DNA of 64,000 bases. It comes from Prolixibacteraceae bacterium (GTDB lineage Bacteria > Bacteroidota > Bacteroidia > Bacteroidales > Prolixibacteraceae). The stretch spans positions 248,001 through 312,000 of the forward strand of contig CP081303.1 in NCBI GenBank assembly GCA_019720755.1. The letters run 5' to 3'. This document shows, one piece after another, positions 28,802 through 38,491 of this stretch (positions are counted from its first letter, which is position 1; every line of letters starts with the position of its first letter). Under the pieces are notes generated by a model. The model had not been told where the DNA came from and searched no databases. It worked only from the letters and a program-made list of their open reading frames with translations. The position numbers and the translations under genes were made by a program.

Positions 28802-30148
28802 ATGGAAAATATCTCGCTTGATTTTAATCGTACCCTTGGTTTTATTAGCCAAGAGTCAATTGATAGCTACAAAGCAGATGCTGAAAAATTTAACCTTGCT
28901 CTTCATGATAAGACGATGCGAGGAAATGATTTCTTAGGTTGGGTTAACCTTCCTTCAAGTATCTCTAATGAACATATCGAAGATGTTGAAGCTACAGCTG
29001 CAAAATTGTCAGCTAAAAAACTAGACATCTTAGTAGTTGTAGGTATTGGTGGTTCATACCTTGGTGCGAAAGCAGTCATCGATGCTCTTTCAAACAATTT
29101 TCAACAATTTCAGGATACTGATGCTCCTCATGTTATCTTTGCTGGTCAAAATATTAGTGAAGATTACTTAGCAGAACTAAGAGTTCTTCTTCAAGGTAAA
29201 GAGTATGGTATTGTTGTTATTTCTAAATCAGGAACTACAACTGAGCCTGCTTTGGCTTTCCGTGTACTGAAGAAAGATATCGAAGACAAGTATGGCAAAG
29301 AAGAAGCTGTAAACCGTATTATTGCAGTAACGGATGCTTCTAAAGGAGCTCTTCGTCAACTAGCTACAGAAGAGGGATATAAAACATTTGTTATACCTGA
29401 TGATGTTGGAGGACGTTTTTCTGTTCTTACTCCTGTTGGTTTGATTGCAATTGCTTGTGCCGGATTTGATATCAGAGCTTTAATTAATGGGGCAAAAGAT
29501 ATGGAAGCACAAACATCTCCTGAAGTGAAGTTTGAAGATAATATTGCTGCTCAGTATGCAGCGGTAAGAAATGAGCTTTACAAGAAAGGAAAGAAGATTG
29601 AAATCTTAGTAAACTATAATCCAAAATTGCACTATTTTGCTGAATGGTGGAAGCAATTATATGGTGAGAGTGAAGGAAAAGAAGGCAAAGGTATTTACCC
29701 TTCTAGCGTAGATTTTTCTTCTGACTTACACTCTATGGGGCAGTATATTCAAGAAGGAGAAAGAACTCTTTTCGAAACAGTACTATCTGTTAAGAGTGTA
29801 GACAATACTGTGCTTGTTCCTAAGGATGAAGCAAATCTTGATAGCCTTAATTTCCTTGCAGGTAAACATGTGGATGAGGTTAATAAGATGGCTGAATTAG
29901 GAACTGTTTTGGCACATGTGGATGGTGGTGTACCAAACCTTCGTGTTGAAATTCCTAAAGTAGATGAGTACTATCTTGGACAAATGATATACTTCTTTGA
30001 GAAAGCTTGTGGTATTAGTGGTTACATGCTTGATGTAAATCCATTTGATCAACCAGGAGTAGAAGCTTATAAAAAGAATATGTTTGCTTTACTGGAGAAG
30101 CCAGGATATGAGCAAGCAACTGAAGAGATCAAAAAGAAACTTAAATAA
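28802..30148 (+). CDS. pgi: Glucose-6-phosphate isomerase
   Basis: Pgi interconverts glucose-6-phosphate and fructose-6-phosphate. The 448-residue length fits the shorter bacterial form. Visible motifs are [18 protein letters not shown] and [17 protein letters not shown] in the first sugar-isomerase domain, and [15 protein letters not shown] and [28 protein letters not shown] in the second, with the latter helping to form the active site. It is the last gene of the lysS-gpsA-pgi group and ends 18 bases before a terminator. Confidence 0.95.
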   Translation: MENISLDFNRTLGFISQESIDSYKADAEKFNLALHDKTMRGNDFLGWVNLPSSISNEHIEDVEATAAKLSAKKLDILVVVGIGGSYLGAKAVIDALSNNFQQFQDTDAPHVIFAGQNISEDYLAELRVLLQGKEYGIVVISKSGTTTEPALAFRVLKKDIEDKYGKEEAVNRIIAVTDASKGALRQLATEEGYKTFVIPDDVGGRFSVLTPVGLIAIACAGFDIRALINGAKDMEAQTSPEVKFEDNIAAQYAAVRNELYKKGKKIEILVNYNPKLHYFAEWWKQLYGESEGKEGKGIYPSSVDFSSDLHSMGQYIQEGERTLFETVLSVKSVDNTVLVPKDEANLDSLNFLAGKHVDEVNKMAELGTVLAHVDGGVPNLRVEIPKVDEYYLGQMIYFFEKACGISGYMLDVNPFDQPGVEAYKKNMFALLEKPGYEQATEEIKKKLK

Positions 30149-30166
30149 GAAGTTTTTTGAACTTAT

Positions 30167-30200
30167 AATAGGTCACATGTAACCATGTGGCCTTTTTTTT
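30167..30200 (+). terminator. Intrinsic terminator after pgi
   Basis: AGGTCACATG and CATGTGGCCT (one G-U pair) form a 10-base-pair stem with loop TAAC, followed by eight or more T. It closes the lysS-gpsA-pgi operon. Confidence 0.88.
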
Positions 30201-30207
30201 CCTCTAT

Positions 30208-31119
30208 ATGAAAAACACTAGAACGATTGGTTATATCTTGTGTGTTTTAGCAACTATCTCATTTTGTCATATCTTTATCTTCTCGAAGAAAGCAATGGAG
30301 ACCTCTACGCTAGAACAATTTTGCCTTTATTGGTTTGGCTTCTCTTTTATCTTGAATGGTTTCACAATGCGATTGACCAATTCGAGAAAAAATATTAAAA
30401 CAATAATTATACACAATTATAAGGTTCTGATAGTGCTAGGAGTGCTTGAGATTATCATTTCTACAATGCTCTTTAGTGCAATTCATTTCATTCCTAATGC
30501 TGCTGTTTCTGGAATGTTAGGCAATCTATTCCCAATATTTACCGCAATATTTGGTGTTACCCTTCTCAAGGAAAAATTATATAAAAAAGAATATATAGGA
30601 CTTGTTGCTGCATTTGTTGGTATTTTGATCACCTCATTTCCTGACAATATGGTAATCTCCGATTTGTTGAATAAAGGGACAGTGCTAATGGTTGGGCATT
30701 GCCTAATTGCTGCTTTTGAAACGATATTGATCAAAACAAAAATCAATAAGATTCCCCCTTTAGTACTCAATACCAATCGAGCTATATTTCTTTTGATTTA
30801 TGCAATATGTTCTATGTTTTATACAAATACCCCTTGGGCAATATCCATTGAAACGTTGAAGAATATTGCAATAGGTGCGTTTATCGGTCCTTTCCTCGCA
30901 ATCAATCTTGTCTATTATAGCCTCAAGTATATGGATGCATCTAGAGCCACAGTTATTCAAAGCAGTAAAGGTCTAGTTCTTATTTTATGTACATATCTCT
31001 ATTGGGGAGAAGTTCCTAAATTATATCAGGTACTTGGAGGTGTTACAACTCTTTTAGGATTGGTTTATATGACATGGGTTGAAGTACGTATGAAAAGACT
31101 TGAATTAAAAATAAAATAG
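30208..31119 (+). CDS. EamA/DMT-family membrane transporter
   Basis: The start is placed at ATG 30208 (MKNTRTIGYIL); an in-frame GTG at 30187 lies inside the pgi terminator and is rejected. The resulting 303-residue protein has ten membrane segments in two five-helix EamA repeats, with PNAAVSGMLGNLFPIFTAIFGVTLLKEKLYKKEYIGL at the end of the first and the matching SRATVIQSSKGLVLILCTYLYWGE in the second. The drug/metabolite transporter superfamily exports amino acids, metabolites or drugs; no substrate can be named. Confidence 0.82.
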   Translation: MKNTRTIGYILCVLATISFCHIFIFSKKAMETSTLEQFCLYWFGFSFILNGFTMRLTNSRKNIKTIIIHNYKVLIVLGVLEIIISTMLFSAIHFIPNAAVSGMLGNLFPIFTAIFGVTLLKEKLYKKEYIGLVAAFVGILITSFPDNMVISDLLNKGTVLMVGHCLIAAFETILIKTKINKIPPLVLNTNRAIFLLIYAICSMFYTNTPWAISIETLKNIAIGAFIGPFLAINLVYYSLKYMDASRATVIQSSKGLVLILCTYLYWGEVPKLYQVLGGVTTLLGLVYMTWVEVRMKRLELKIK

Positions 31120-31188
31120 GGGGTTCATGTAATCTAGAAGAATTGTAGAACTAATTGGTAATAAGGATGTTTTAATAAAGAAAACCTT

Positions 31189-31956
31189 ATGAAACATTTT
31201 GTTCTTACGATTATAATTTCATGTTTAACACTTCAAGTATTTAGTCAAGCGATTAGTACGGATCGTCCTGACCTTACAGAGTCCTATTTCACGGTCCCTA
31301 GGAATGGACTTCAGATTGAAACGGGGTATACATTTGAAGAGATATCCAATAATCAAATCAAGACTCATACTTACAACTCCACCTTACTTCGCTATGGTGT
31401 TACTGACAACTTTGAGTTACGGTATAATATTGCATATCTTCATGAAATGGGGACAGGTTCTAATACAATCGATAATAAAGGTATTGGGGATATGGAAATA
31501 GGTTTTAAAATGAGTGCTTTTGAACAAGATCGATTTATCCCTGCTCTCTCTTTTCTATTCCATGTGGTATTACCCGTAGGGGATAGTAATTTTTCTCCAA
31601 GTAAATCAGAGCCTTTATTTAAACTTATTGGAGGTTGGGAGTTTGCTAAGGGGAATTCACTATCCTATAATTTAGGGGTCTTATGGCCTGATGGAACAGA
31701 TGAGGTCGACTATGATGTATCCATTGCCTACTCTCATCCTATAATAAAAGACAAGTTATCCCTATATGTTGAGTATTTTGAGACATATAATGGAGATACA
31801 GATACTATAGAACGTAACTGCGATGGAGGCTTTACCTATTTAGTAAAAGATAATTTTCAGTTAGACCTCTCTGCAGGTGTCAATTTAAAAGGCTTTGGTC
31901 GAGGATATTTTATCTCAGCAGGTTTCTCATATCTTTTGGATTTAAAAAAGAGGTAG
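31189..31956 (+). CDS. Outer-membrane channel-like protein (Phenol_MetA_deg family type)
   Basis: The 255-residue protein starts with a signal peptide (about 1-19, ending VFS) followed by ISTDRPDLTES near residues 22-32, a typical opening for the Bacteroidota transporter family assigned to Phenol_MetA_deg. The rest consists of regular amphipathic strands (TYNSTLLRYGVTDNFELRYNIAYLHEM, FGRGYFISAGFSYLLD), indicating a small outer-membrane barrel. The substrate is unknown. It appears to be a single-gene unit ending at a hairpin shared with the convergent gene. Confidence 0.65.
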   Translation: MKHFVLTIIISCLTLQVFSQAISTDRPDLTESYFTVPRNGLQIETGYTFEEISNNQIKTHTYNSTLLRYGVTDNFELRYNIAYLHEMGTGSNTIDNKGIGDMEIGFKMSAFEQDRFIPALSFLFHVVLPVGDSNFSPSKSEPLFKLIGGWEFAKGNSLSYNLGVLWPDGTDEVDYDVSIAYSHPIIKDKLSLYVEYFETYNGDTDTIERNCDGGFTYLVKDNFQLDLSAGVNLKGFGRGYFISAGFSYLLDLKKR

Positions 31957-31961
31957 CAATG

Positions 31962-31988
31962 TAGGAATGTCCTTATTGGGCATTCCTA
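31962..31988. terminator. Hairpin between convergent genes
   Basis: TAGGAATGTCC and GGGCATTCCTA form an 11-base-pair stem (one G-U) with loop TTATT; T-tracts are poor. It overlaps the 3' end of the minus-strand hypothetical gene. Confidence 0.5.
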
Positions 31989-33397
31989 TATTTAGATCTT
32001 TGTTCTTTAATATATTCCTCTCTATAGTATTTTAAGAAATATTCTTGAAATCCTCTGTTTGGTCGCAAGGCATTATTTTTTACGACTTTAAACTTCTTAT
32101 TTAATAAGACAAAAGTAGGAGTTGCTACTACACGACATTTTTTCTTAAGATTTGTCGTTTTATTATGATCAATAATAAGAGTTCCATGGAAATTATTAAA
32201 TAGACTATCTGTGCGATTCTCTTTTGTAGTTACGATGGATACATTCAATATCTTTCCAAGATTGTGTGCTAGATTGTTTAGCTGGTCAATCTCCTGTTTT
32301 GCATTTCCGTTTTGTAGATCAATAAAAGCCCAATATTGATATTTCGTTCTAGGAGCTTCTATTGTTGAAGCGTGTAAATTATCAATCTGAACCTCTTCTG
32401 GGGATACTTTAATGATTTTACTTATCTGTTCATGATAATTGGTCAAGATATCTTTAGCATCTTTTGAGGTATGATGATTCTCAGAATGAGTCATCATATT
32501 GATAAGTTGTAAAAGTGTCTTTTTCTTAAAACTATTACTGTAGAGTGCATCTTTTATACCTTTAAGGATATAAGGATCAATTAATTGGTTTGTGATGCCA
32601 CAGGATTTAAGCGACTCTCGGATGGTGTTAATATTACCGTTATTAATGGCATTAAAAAGCTTTTTCTGATCTGTAGAAAGAGCCAACTTATATAGATCGT
32701 TATTAAGAACTGTATTAAAATATTGAATATATTGATCATGAGTATATTCGTAAGGCAGTGTTGAAAGATTCTCTTTTACAATTTGAAGACTGTTGTATCC
32801 ATAAACAGAAGCTGTCAACTCTCTCTTTTTTAATTCAATAAAAGTGTGCAGATATTTATTGTTTGGATCATCTAGTGAGTCTATACTAGCAACGATCTTT
32901 TTTAAACGACTTTTACTGTGTTGATAGAAAAGTTGTTGACCATATTTTTGACATTTTGTTCGATAGACATACTCCACCTCTCCGATAGCGATATTTGAAT
33001 CTTTGTGTTGTAACTTTTCAAAACCTACTTGATATGGCTGTCTTTTAAAATAGATACTATTCTTAAAGTTGTTACTTTGTTTCTTAAATAAGGGCAACTT
33101 AAGTGTGTAGTTTTGGTCTTTATCTAGATAAAATAGAAATTGATATATTCCTAGATCGATGTATGCTTTGATTGTTTCTTTGAGAGGAATCTCTGCATGA
33201 ATATAACCTTTGGAGTCAAATTTTCCTTCCCAAATTACAACCTTGTTTATATTAATAGGGCTCTGTATCGTATAAATTTGAACTTGCATATTAGCATAGC
33301 TCTCATTTTGAATAGAGATTTCGGAAGCCATAAGAGGGATTCTAATGGCTATTCCGATTACTGTTAATAGAGAGTGTTTAATGATTCTTTTCCACAT
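31973..33397 (-). CDS. Hypothetical exported protein with thioredoxin-like C-terminal fold
   Basis: This 474-residue protein has a signal peptide (about 5-24, ending LMA), an N-terminal beta-rich region (about 25-130) and a helical middle. The last 130 residues look like a thioredoxin-fold domain (YWAFIDLQNGNAK, then VVATPTFVLLNKKFKVV with the cis-proline TPT), resembling TlpA/AhpC-type thiol proteins of Bacteroidota. The expected CxxC at the start of this domain is missing, so a redox role is doubtful. Its start overlaps the end of coaD by 20 bases. Confidence 0.6.
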   Translation of the reverse strand: MWKRIIKHSLLTVIGIAIRIPLMASEISIQNESYANMQVQIYTIQSPININKVVIWEGKFDSKGYIHAEIPLKETIKAYIDLGIYQFLFYLDKDQNYTLKLPLFKKQSNNFKNSIYFKRQPYQVGFEKLQHKDSNIAIGEVEYVYRTKCQKYGQQLFYQHSKSRLKKIVASIDSLDDPNNKYLHTFIELKKRELTASVYGYNSLQIVKENLSTLPYEYTHDQYIQYFNTVLNNDLYKLALSTDQKKLFNAINNGNINTIRESLKSCGITNQLIDPYILKGIKDALYSNSFKKKTLLQLINMMTHSENHHTSKDAKDILTNYHEQISKIIKVSPEEVQIDNLHASTIEAPRTKYQYWAFIDLQNGNAKQEIDQLNNLAHNLGKILNVSIVTTKENRTDSLFNNFHGTLIIDHNKTTNLKKKCRVVATPTFVLLNKKFKVVKNNALRPNRGFQEYFLKYYREEYIKEQRSKYRNAQ

Positions 33398-33869
33398 ATG
33401 ATGCTAGGTCTTGCATTGTAATGTTCGATGGAAGAAACATCGAAATATCGCCGTTATGTCTTAATATATCTCTTACGATAGTTGAGGTCACAGGAGTGTG
33501 TTCGGGAGTTGTTAGTAAGAAAACGGTCTCCAAATGATCCTCCATTTTTTTATTCACTTGAGCAATTGCTCTTTCATACTCAAAATCAGCAGCGGTTCTC
33601 AACCCTCTTAATATGTGGTTTGACTTTACTTTTCTACAGAAATCAACAGTAAGCCCTTCATGTGTCTCTACTGATACTTTAGGTGTATCGCAAAAGACTT
33701 TTTTAATCCATTCAACTTTCTTCTCAAGAGGGAAGAATGTTCTTTTATCCGAATTATATCCAATCATAATGACAATGTGATCGAACATTGGTAAGGCTCT
33801 TCGAACTATTGATTCGTGACCAATTGTAAAAGGATCAAATGATCCTGGAAAGACTGCAATATTTGACAT
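33378..33869 (-). CDS. coaD: Phosphopantetheine adenylyltransferase
   Basis: CoaD makes dephospho-CoA from 4'-phosphopantetheine and ATP. The 163-residue protein has the nucleotidyltransferase motif GSFDPFTIGHESIV at the N-terminus, RGLRTAADFEYERAIAQVNKKM in the middle and TSTIVRDIL near the end, all in standard spacing. Its start is 11 bases after the stop of the aspartate kinase gene, and its stop overlaps the following gene. Confidence 0.95.
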   Translation of the reverse strand: MSNIAVFPGSFDPFTIGHESIVRRALPMFDHIVIMIGYNSDKRTFFPLEKKVEWIKKVFCDTPKVSVETHEGLTVDFCRKVKSNHILRGLRTAADFEYERAIAQVNKKMEDHLETVFLLTTPEHTPVTSTIVRDILRHNGDISMFLPSNITMQDLASYVEKNH

Positions 33870-33880
33870 GTTGATTATTG

Positions 33881-35146
33881 TTATTGTTTTACTAAGTACC
33901 TTGATGTTTTTCTATTATGTTGTTCTATCAAAAGCTCTTTATGGCTAATGTAATCTAAACTGTTTCTTGTTGGATTGCTATTTTGAATTGTTAGAAGCTC
34001 TAATCCATCGTTATATTTAACTTGATATTTCTGCATCAGTTGTTCAATAATAGCAGAAAATTTACGATCATTTTTATCTATCACAACGGAAAAATAGAGT
34101 GCAGATTGTTGAACAAGATTAGATTTTGCTTGGTGAAAAGCCAATGCTTGATAGAAGAATGCAATATCCTCTTCTGTAAGAAATGATAAACCTCTATCTG
34201 CGATAGTAATTAACACTTGATCCTTCTTAAGTATATATATAGGAGGAAGTGGTTTTACCTTCTCTTGTTTGCCGATCATTGTCCCCTCTCTAATGGTATG
34301 ATGAAAATTCTTTACAAATAGAGGAATCCCGATGTCTCTTAGAGGCTTGAGCGTTTTAGGGTGAATCACTGATGCCCCAAAATAGGCTAATTCAATTGCA
34401 TCCCGATAAGACAGAAACTCAATTTTTTCAGTCACGGTAAAATATCGTGGGTCTGCATTCAATACCCCATCAACATCTTTCCAAATCGTCAAAGAATCTG
34501 CTTCTAAAGACTTTGCAACGATGGCAGCAGAGTAGTCAGATCCCTCTCTACCTAATGTGGTTGTTAGGTTGGTGTAGGTCGATGCAATAAACCCCTGTGT
34601 TATATACAAAGAGACATTATTAGTTTTGAAACGGAATTTTTGACGAATATTTTGTTCACTTATCTGCCAATCCACCACCCCTTCACGATAATTTTCTGAC
34701 GTTCTAAGAAGTGGACGTATATCTACCCAACTATTGTTAAGTCCAGCATGGGAGATATATTTTGAGATGAGCTTTGTTGATAACAGCTCTCCAAAACTAA
34801 CAATTTGATCGTATTCAAAATCAAAATTCAGAGAGGGTGAATCTGCTATTTTTGTTTCGATTTGTTCAAAGAGCTCTTCTATTTCAATCAGACTATCTTG
34901 ATTAAAAAGTTCAGATATGATATTGCTATGATATTGATAGATATAGTCAAAAGCGTCTTTTTTATCCTGACTGTTTTGTTCGAAATATGCATTTGCAAGT
35001 CTTTCAAAGGCATTCGTCATCTTACCCATCGCAGAAATAACAACCACCTTATGAGGGTACTGATCCTCTTTTAGTTGATTTGCCAAACGGATAATATTTG
35101 TTGCATCTTTAACCGAAGCACCACCAAATTTATATACTTTAATCAT
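33881..35146 (-). CDS. Aspartate kinase
   Basis: The enzyme phosphorylates L-aspartate, the first step to lysine, threonine and methionine. ATG at 35146 is preferred over the upstream start at 35170 because IKVYKFGGASVKDA is the usual N-terminus; this gives 421 residues. Other motifs are LGREGSDYSAAIVAKSL, DVDGVLNADPR and FGASVIHPKTLKPL. A C-terminal ACT-like region (about 300-410) is present but weakly conserved, so the feedback effector cannot be predicted. It is not fused to homoserine dehydrogenase. Confidence 0.9.
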   Translation of the reverse strand: MIKVYKFGGASVKDATNIIRLANQLKEDQYPHKVVVISAMGKMTNAFERLANAYFEQNSQDKKDAFDYIYQYHSNIISELFNQDSLIEIEELFEQIETKIADSPSLNFDFEYDQIVSFGELLSTKLISKYISHAGLNNSWVDIRPLLRTSENYREGVVDWQISEQNIRQKFRFKTNNVSLYITQGFIASTYTNLTTTLGREGSDYSAAIVAKSLEADSLTIWKDVDGVLNADPRYFTVTEKIEFLSYRDAIELAYFGASVIHPKTLKPLRDIGIPLFVKNFHHTIREGTMIGKQEKVKPLPPIYILKKDQVLITIADRGLSFLTEEDIAFFYQALAFHQAKSNLVQQSALYFSVVIDKNDRKFSAIIEQLMQKYQVKYNDGLELLTIQNSNPTRNSLDYISHKELLIEQHNRKTSRYLVKQ

Positions 35147-35173
35147 ATTAATTAATATCAGCGTGGTCAATTA

Positions 35174-35956
35174 TTAGGTACAAATATCGGGAATAATTTT
35201 ATTTTTAATAACCTTCTTGCCGTAATCATATCCTATTTGAAATATTTCCTCTTTTTCTAAAAAGGCAAAAGTACCATAGTTTCTGAGCTCTTTGGGTTCA
35301 ACAAGCCAATTGCAGTGTTTGACAGAGTCTTTTACATTGCTTCCAATGGCAAGTTGGAAACATCTTTCTGCTACAGCTTTTACACCACTTTCTATCACTC
35401 TCTCTCCATTATAATTGACATGCACTCCTAGTATCGATGCGCATGAATCTAAAAGGGACTTCGCTGGTAGATTGTCATAAAGACCTCCATCTACATAACA
35501 TTGATCATTAATTATTTGAGAAGGGAATATGACAGGAATGGCACATGATGCGATTACATATGGGAGATACTCTCCGTGATGAACTACTTCTAGTGCTCCT
35601 TTGGTTATATTCGAAACAGATATAAACAGTGGCAATTCGAGCTCTTCAAAAGTTTTGGCTTTAAATATATTACTAAGACCATTCTCTTTCAGTGCCACTT
35701 TAATCAATCCATGACTTTTAATCTTTGGATGAAATAGATCTTTCACATGTTTTTTATTAAATAGATCTAACATCTCTTTGGGAGAGTATCCACTAGCATA
35801 CAGTGCACCTATAAAAGCCCCCATACTCGTTCCAGAGATTGCTTTAATGGATATATTGGCCTCTTCTAAAGCTTGAATAACTCCAATATGAGCGATTCCG
35901 CGAGCTCCACCTCCGCTAAGTGCCAGCCCTATACTTTTTTTTGTCTCGTCTTTCAT
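35174..35956 (-). CDS. Patatin-like phospholipase
   Basis: The 260-residue protein has the complete patatin set: oxyanion loop SGGGARGIAH, nucleophile elbow GTSMG and the catalytic aspartate in VDGGLYDNLP. These enzymes hydrolyse acyl esters of phospholipids through a Ser-Asp dyad. There is no signal peptide or barrel domain, so it is likely cytosolic, like the RssA group. It is 27 bases upstream of the aspartate kinase start and divergent from apbE. Confidence 0.88.
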   Translation of the reverse strand: MKDETKKSIGLALSGGGARGIAHIGVIQALEEANISIKAISGTSMGAFIGALYASGYSPKEMLDLFNKKHVKDLFHPKIKSHGLIKVALKENGLSNIFKAKTFEELELPLFISVSNITKGALEVVHHGEYLPYVIASCAIPVIFPSQIINDQCYVDGGLYDNLPAKSLLDSCASILGVHVNYNGERVIESGVKAVAERCFQLAIGSNVKDSVKHCNWLVEPKELRNYGTFAFLEKEEIFQIGYDYGKKVIKNKIIPDICT

Positions 35957-36120
35957 AATCTTTGTGATTGCGTTAAAACTTTATAGGATATAAAAAGAGT
36001 TAATTGTAGTCGATGAGTTTTCTAAACTGTTAATTTAGATACAAAAATGAATATAGGTATTGTTTGATTATTTACCTTTGTAACTTCTAAAAAAACACTT
36101 AATTCAAAACTATTTTTCTG

Positions 36121-37131
36121 ATGAATAAAATTAGATTTTGGTTTGTTGTATGTTCTATAATATTCTACTCTAGTTGTAGTAACAAAGCTCCTCGATATGT
36201 GTTCAACACTGGAGCAGTATATGGAACACTATACCATATTGTATACGAGAGTCCAGACGGTAAAGATCTGCATAAAGAGATTAAAAAAGAGATGGCGAGT
36301 TTTGATAATTCATTATCTACTTTCAATCCCAATTCAACGATCTCGAAGGTAAATAAAAACGAGGATACTTCTTTAGATCCATTTTTCTTGAAGTGTTTCA
36401 AGAAAGCGGTGTCCGTATCTAAAGTCACTAGTGGTGCCTTTGATATGACTGTAGCTCCAATGGTCAATGCTTGGGGATTTGGTTTTAAGAATCGTGAGAA
36501 TATCTCTGCAGATGTCATTGATAGTCTAAAATCGATTGTTGGTTATCAAATGGTCAAATTGCAAGATGGTAAGATAGTGAAAGATGACCCTCGAATAATG
36601 CTTGATGCCAGTGCTATTGCAAAAGGCTTTTCTGTGGATGTGGTTTCTGATTTTCTTAGACGTAAAGGTTGTAGAAATTTTATGGTTGAGATTGGTGGAG
36701 AGATAGATGCACAAGGGATTAATGAAAAGGGTAATATCTGGGTGATTGGAATAAATAAACCCAAAGAAGATATGTCACTTGATAACCAAGAGCTTCGAGC
36801 TACAGTCATGTTGAAAGATTGTGGTTTAGCCACCTCTGGTAATTATCGTAATTTCTATGTGAAAGATGGCAAGAAGTATGCACATACCATTGATCCTCGT
36901 ACTGGATATCCTGTACAACACTCCCTTTTAAGTTCTAGTGTCTTAGCTCCAACTTGTATGGAGGCGGATGCTTATGCTACATCTTTTATGGTAATGGGGC
37001 TTGAAGAGGCTAAAAAGATTGTATTAAGCTCTCCTGATTTAGAGGCTTTCTTTATCTATTTTGATGGAGAGAAAAATAAAGTTTGGAGCTCATCTGGATT
37101 CAAACGTAATATTAAAGATTTAATAGATTAA
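36121..37131 (+). CDS. apbE: FAD:protein FMN transferase (ApbE), lipoprotein
   Basis: ApbE covalently attaches FMN to threonines of target proteins such as the NQR and RNF complexes. The 336-residue protein has a lipoprotein signal (YSSCS, Cys at about 20), GTLYHIVYES, the flavin-binding MLDASAIAKGFSVDVVSDFL, MVEIGGEIDAQG, and HTIDPRTGYPVQHS with the catalytic and metal ligands. It is anchored in the inner membrane facing the periplasm. The HAD hydrolase gene follows after four bases. Confidence 0.93.
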   Translation: MNKIRFWFVVCSIIFYSSCSNKAPRYVFNTGAVYGTLYHIVYESPDGKDLHKEIKKEMASFDNSLSTFNPNSTISKVNKNEDTSLDPFFLKCFKKAVSVSKVTSGAFDMTVAPMVNAWGFGFKNRENISADVIDSLKSIVGYQMVKLQDGKIVKDDPRIMLDASAIAKGFSVDVVSDFLRRKGCRNFMVEIGGEIDAQGINEKGNIWVIGINKPKEDMSLDNQELRATVMLKDCGLATSGNYRNFYVKDGKKYAHTIDPRTGYPVQHSLLSSSVLAPTCMEADAYATSFMVMGLEEAKKIVLSSPDLEAFFIYFDGEKNKVWSSSGFKRNIKDLID

Positions 37132-37135
37132 GTAC

Positions 37136-37858
37136 ATGATTAAATATATCGCTTTTGATGCGGATGATACCCTTTGGGAAAACGAACCCTATTTTAGAGA
37201 AACTGAAAAAAGGTTTGTTGAAATGTTGGCACCAAATTCAGCGTATGATACAACGGAGTTAAAGGAACTTTTGTATGATTATATCGTAGAAAATGTTCCT
37301 GCATATGGCTATGGAACCCGTTCTTTGATGCTCTCTTTAGTCGGATTCTGTAATCAATATGCTACATGTAATGTTTCCGAAATGATTGAGTCAACCATCA
37401 AATTAGGACAAGAGCAACTGAGTAAACCGGTTGTGCTACTTCCAGATGTAGAAAAAACATTGAAGTCGTTATCTCAGAATTATGAATTGCTATTGATAAC
37501 CAAAGGCGATCTTAAAGAACAGAATAGAAAGATTGTAGAGAGTGGTCTGACTCCTTCTTTTAAACATGTTCGTGTATTAGAAGAGAAGGATGAGGCTAGT
37601 TATCTAAATTTCTTCCAAGAGTTAGGGATTGAGATGTCTGAGGTTGTGATGGTTGGAAACTCATATAAATCCGATATTCTTCCTATTGAGGCATTAGGTG
37701 GACACGCTATTTTCATCCCTTACAAGTCTACTTGGGCTTTTGAAAGTGCCCCTAAGAAAGATTCAAAACGAATTTTCGAACGGGGAAGTATTGCTGAGGT
37801 TCCAATCCTAATATCCTCAATTCAATATGATCAAAAGAATGTGCCCCATAAATTATAA
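37136..37858 (+). CDS. HAD-superfamily hydrolase
   Basis: The 240-residue protein starts with the HAD motif I FDADDTLWENEPYF, has motif II LLITKGD, and motif IV MVGNSYKSDILPIEALGGHAIFIPY. The cap insertion after motif I is of the helical C1 type. This group includes phosphoglycolate phosphatases and YjjG-like nucleotidases; the substrate cannot be told. The gene follows apbE by four bases and its last six bases overlap the convergent gene. Confidence 0.85.
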   Translation: MIKYIAFDADDTLWENEPYFRETEKRFVEMLAPNSAYDTTELKELLYDYIVENVPAYGYGTRSLMLSLVGFCNQYATCNVSEMIESTIKLGQEQLSKPVVLLPDVEKTLKSLSQNYELLLITKGDLKEQNRKIVESGLTPSFKHVRVLEEKDEASYLNFFQELGIEMSEVVMVGNSYKSDILPIEALGGHAIFIPYKSTWAFESAPKKDSKRIFERGSIAEVPILISSIQYDQKNVPHKL

Positions 37859-38386
37859 TGGAGAAACACATACTTTGTCGATGACCAAATTGTTCTTATG
37901 ATTGCGGAGATAAATATGTTGTAAAAAGGTGTATAGCGAGCCTAGACGGTCTTGGGTTTGTGATAAATATCTTTTTGCGAAAAATACATATCTATCTTTG
38001 CTTTCATGGTTCATCACATATGGTGGTTTAGAGAAATTACTATAGATACTACGTTCTGTATTAATAAACTGTTTCCATTTCCTTTGATCATTCATGATCA
38101 ATATCTTCTCTTCTCTATTGAGATTCTTGAATAGAAGCTTATAATATTCCTTAACAAGATTACTGTATTCATTTTCTGCCTGATTAATTGCATTTAGTTC
38201 CATTGCAGAGTTTGGTGCATTGACTATTGCTTGTCGATATGTCCTATTAATTTGTGTCGTATCTTCTATGTAACACGCCTGTATATTGTTTATTGTACGT
38301 TCTATATCTTGCGTATGGTCTTGAGCTTCTACTGATTGACTCATAAATAAGAAAGAAAAAAACAAAATGAGTATAGTTTGCTTCAT
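37853..38386 (-). CDS. Exported LprI-like (DUF1311-type) protein
   Basis: The 177-residue protein has a signal peptide (about 3-21, ending VEA) and a helical domain with LNREEKILIMNDQRKWKQFINTERSIYSN near residues 88-116. This resembles the lysozyme-inhibitor LprI N-terminal domain, where a W followed by a basic/aromatic patch is conserved, although the usual paired cysteines are not clearly present. Function in the periplasm is a guess. The gene overlaps the 3' end of the convergent HAD gene by six bases, with no terminator hairpin between. Confidence 0.55.
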   Translation of the reverse strand: MKQTILILFFSFLFMSQSVEAQDHTQDIERTINNIQACYIEDTTQINRTYRQAIVNAPNSAMELNAINQAENEYSNLVKEYYKLLFKNLNREEKILIMNDQRKWKQFINTERSIYSNFSKPPYVMNHESKDRYVFFAKRYLSQTQDRLGSLYTFLQHIYLRNHKNNLVIDKVCVSPL

Positions 38387-38491
38387 TTTTTTAGAATTAA
38401 GTATTTTAGATATTTTCTCTAAAAATATGAAAACAAAGATAAAACCTATTCTATTATTCTTGAAATATGTAAAACAGAATAGGTTTTATTG

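Noticed and set aside
30187-30207. Upstream GTG start for the EamA transporter
   Set aside because: It lies within the stem and T-run of the pgi terminator, and the extra residues add nothing typical of the family; ATG 30208 is better.
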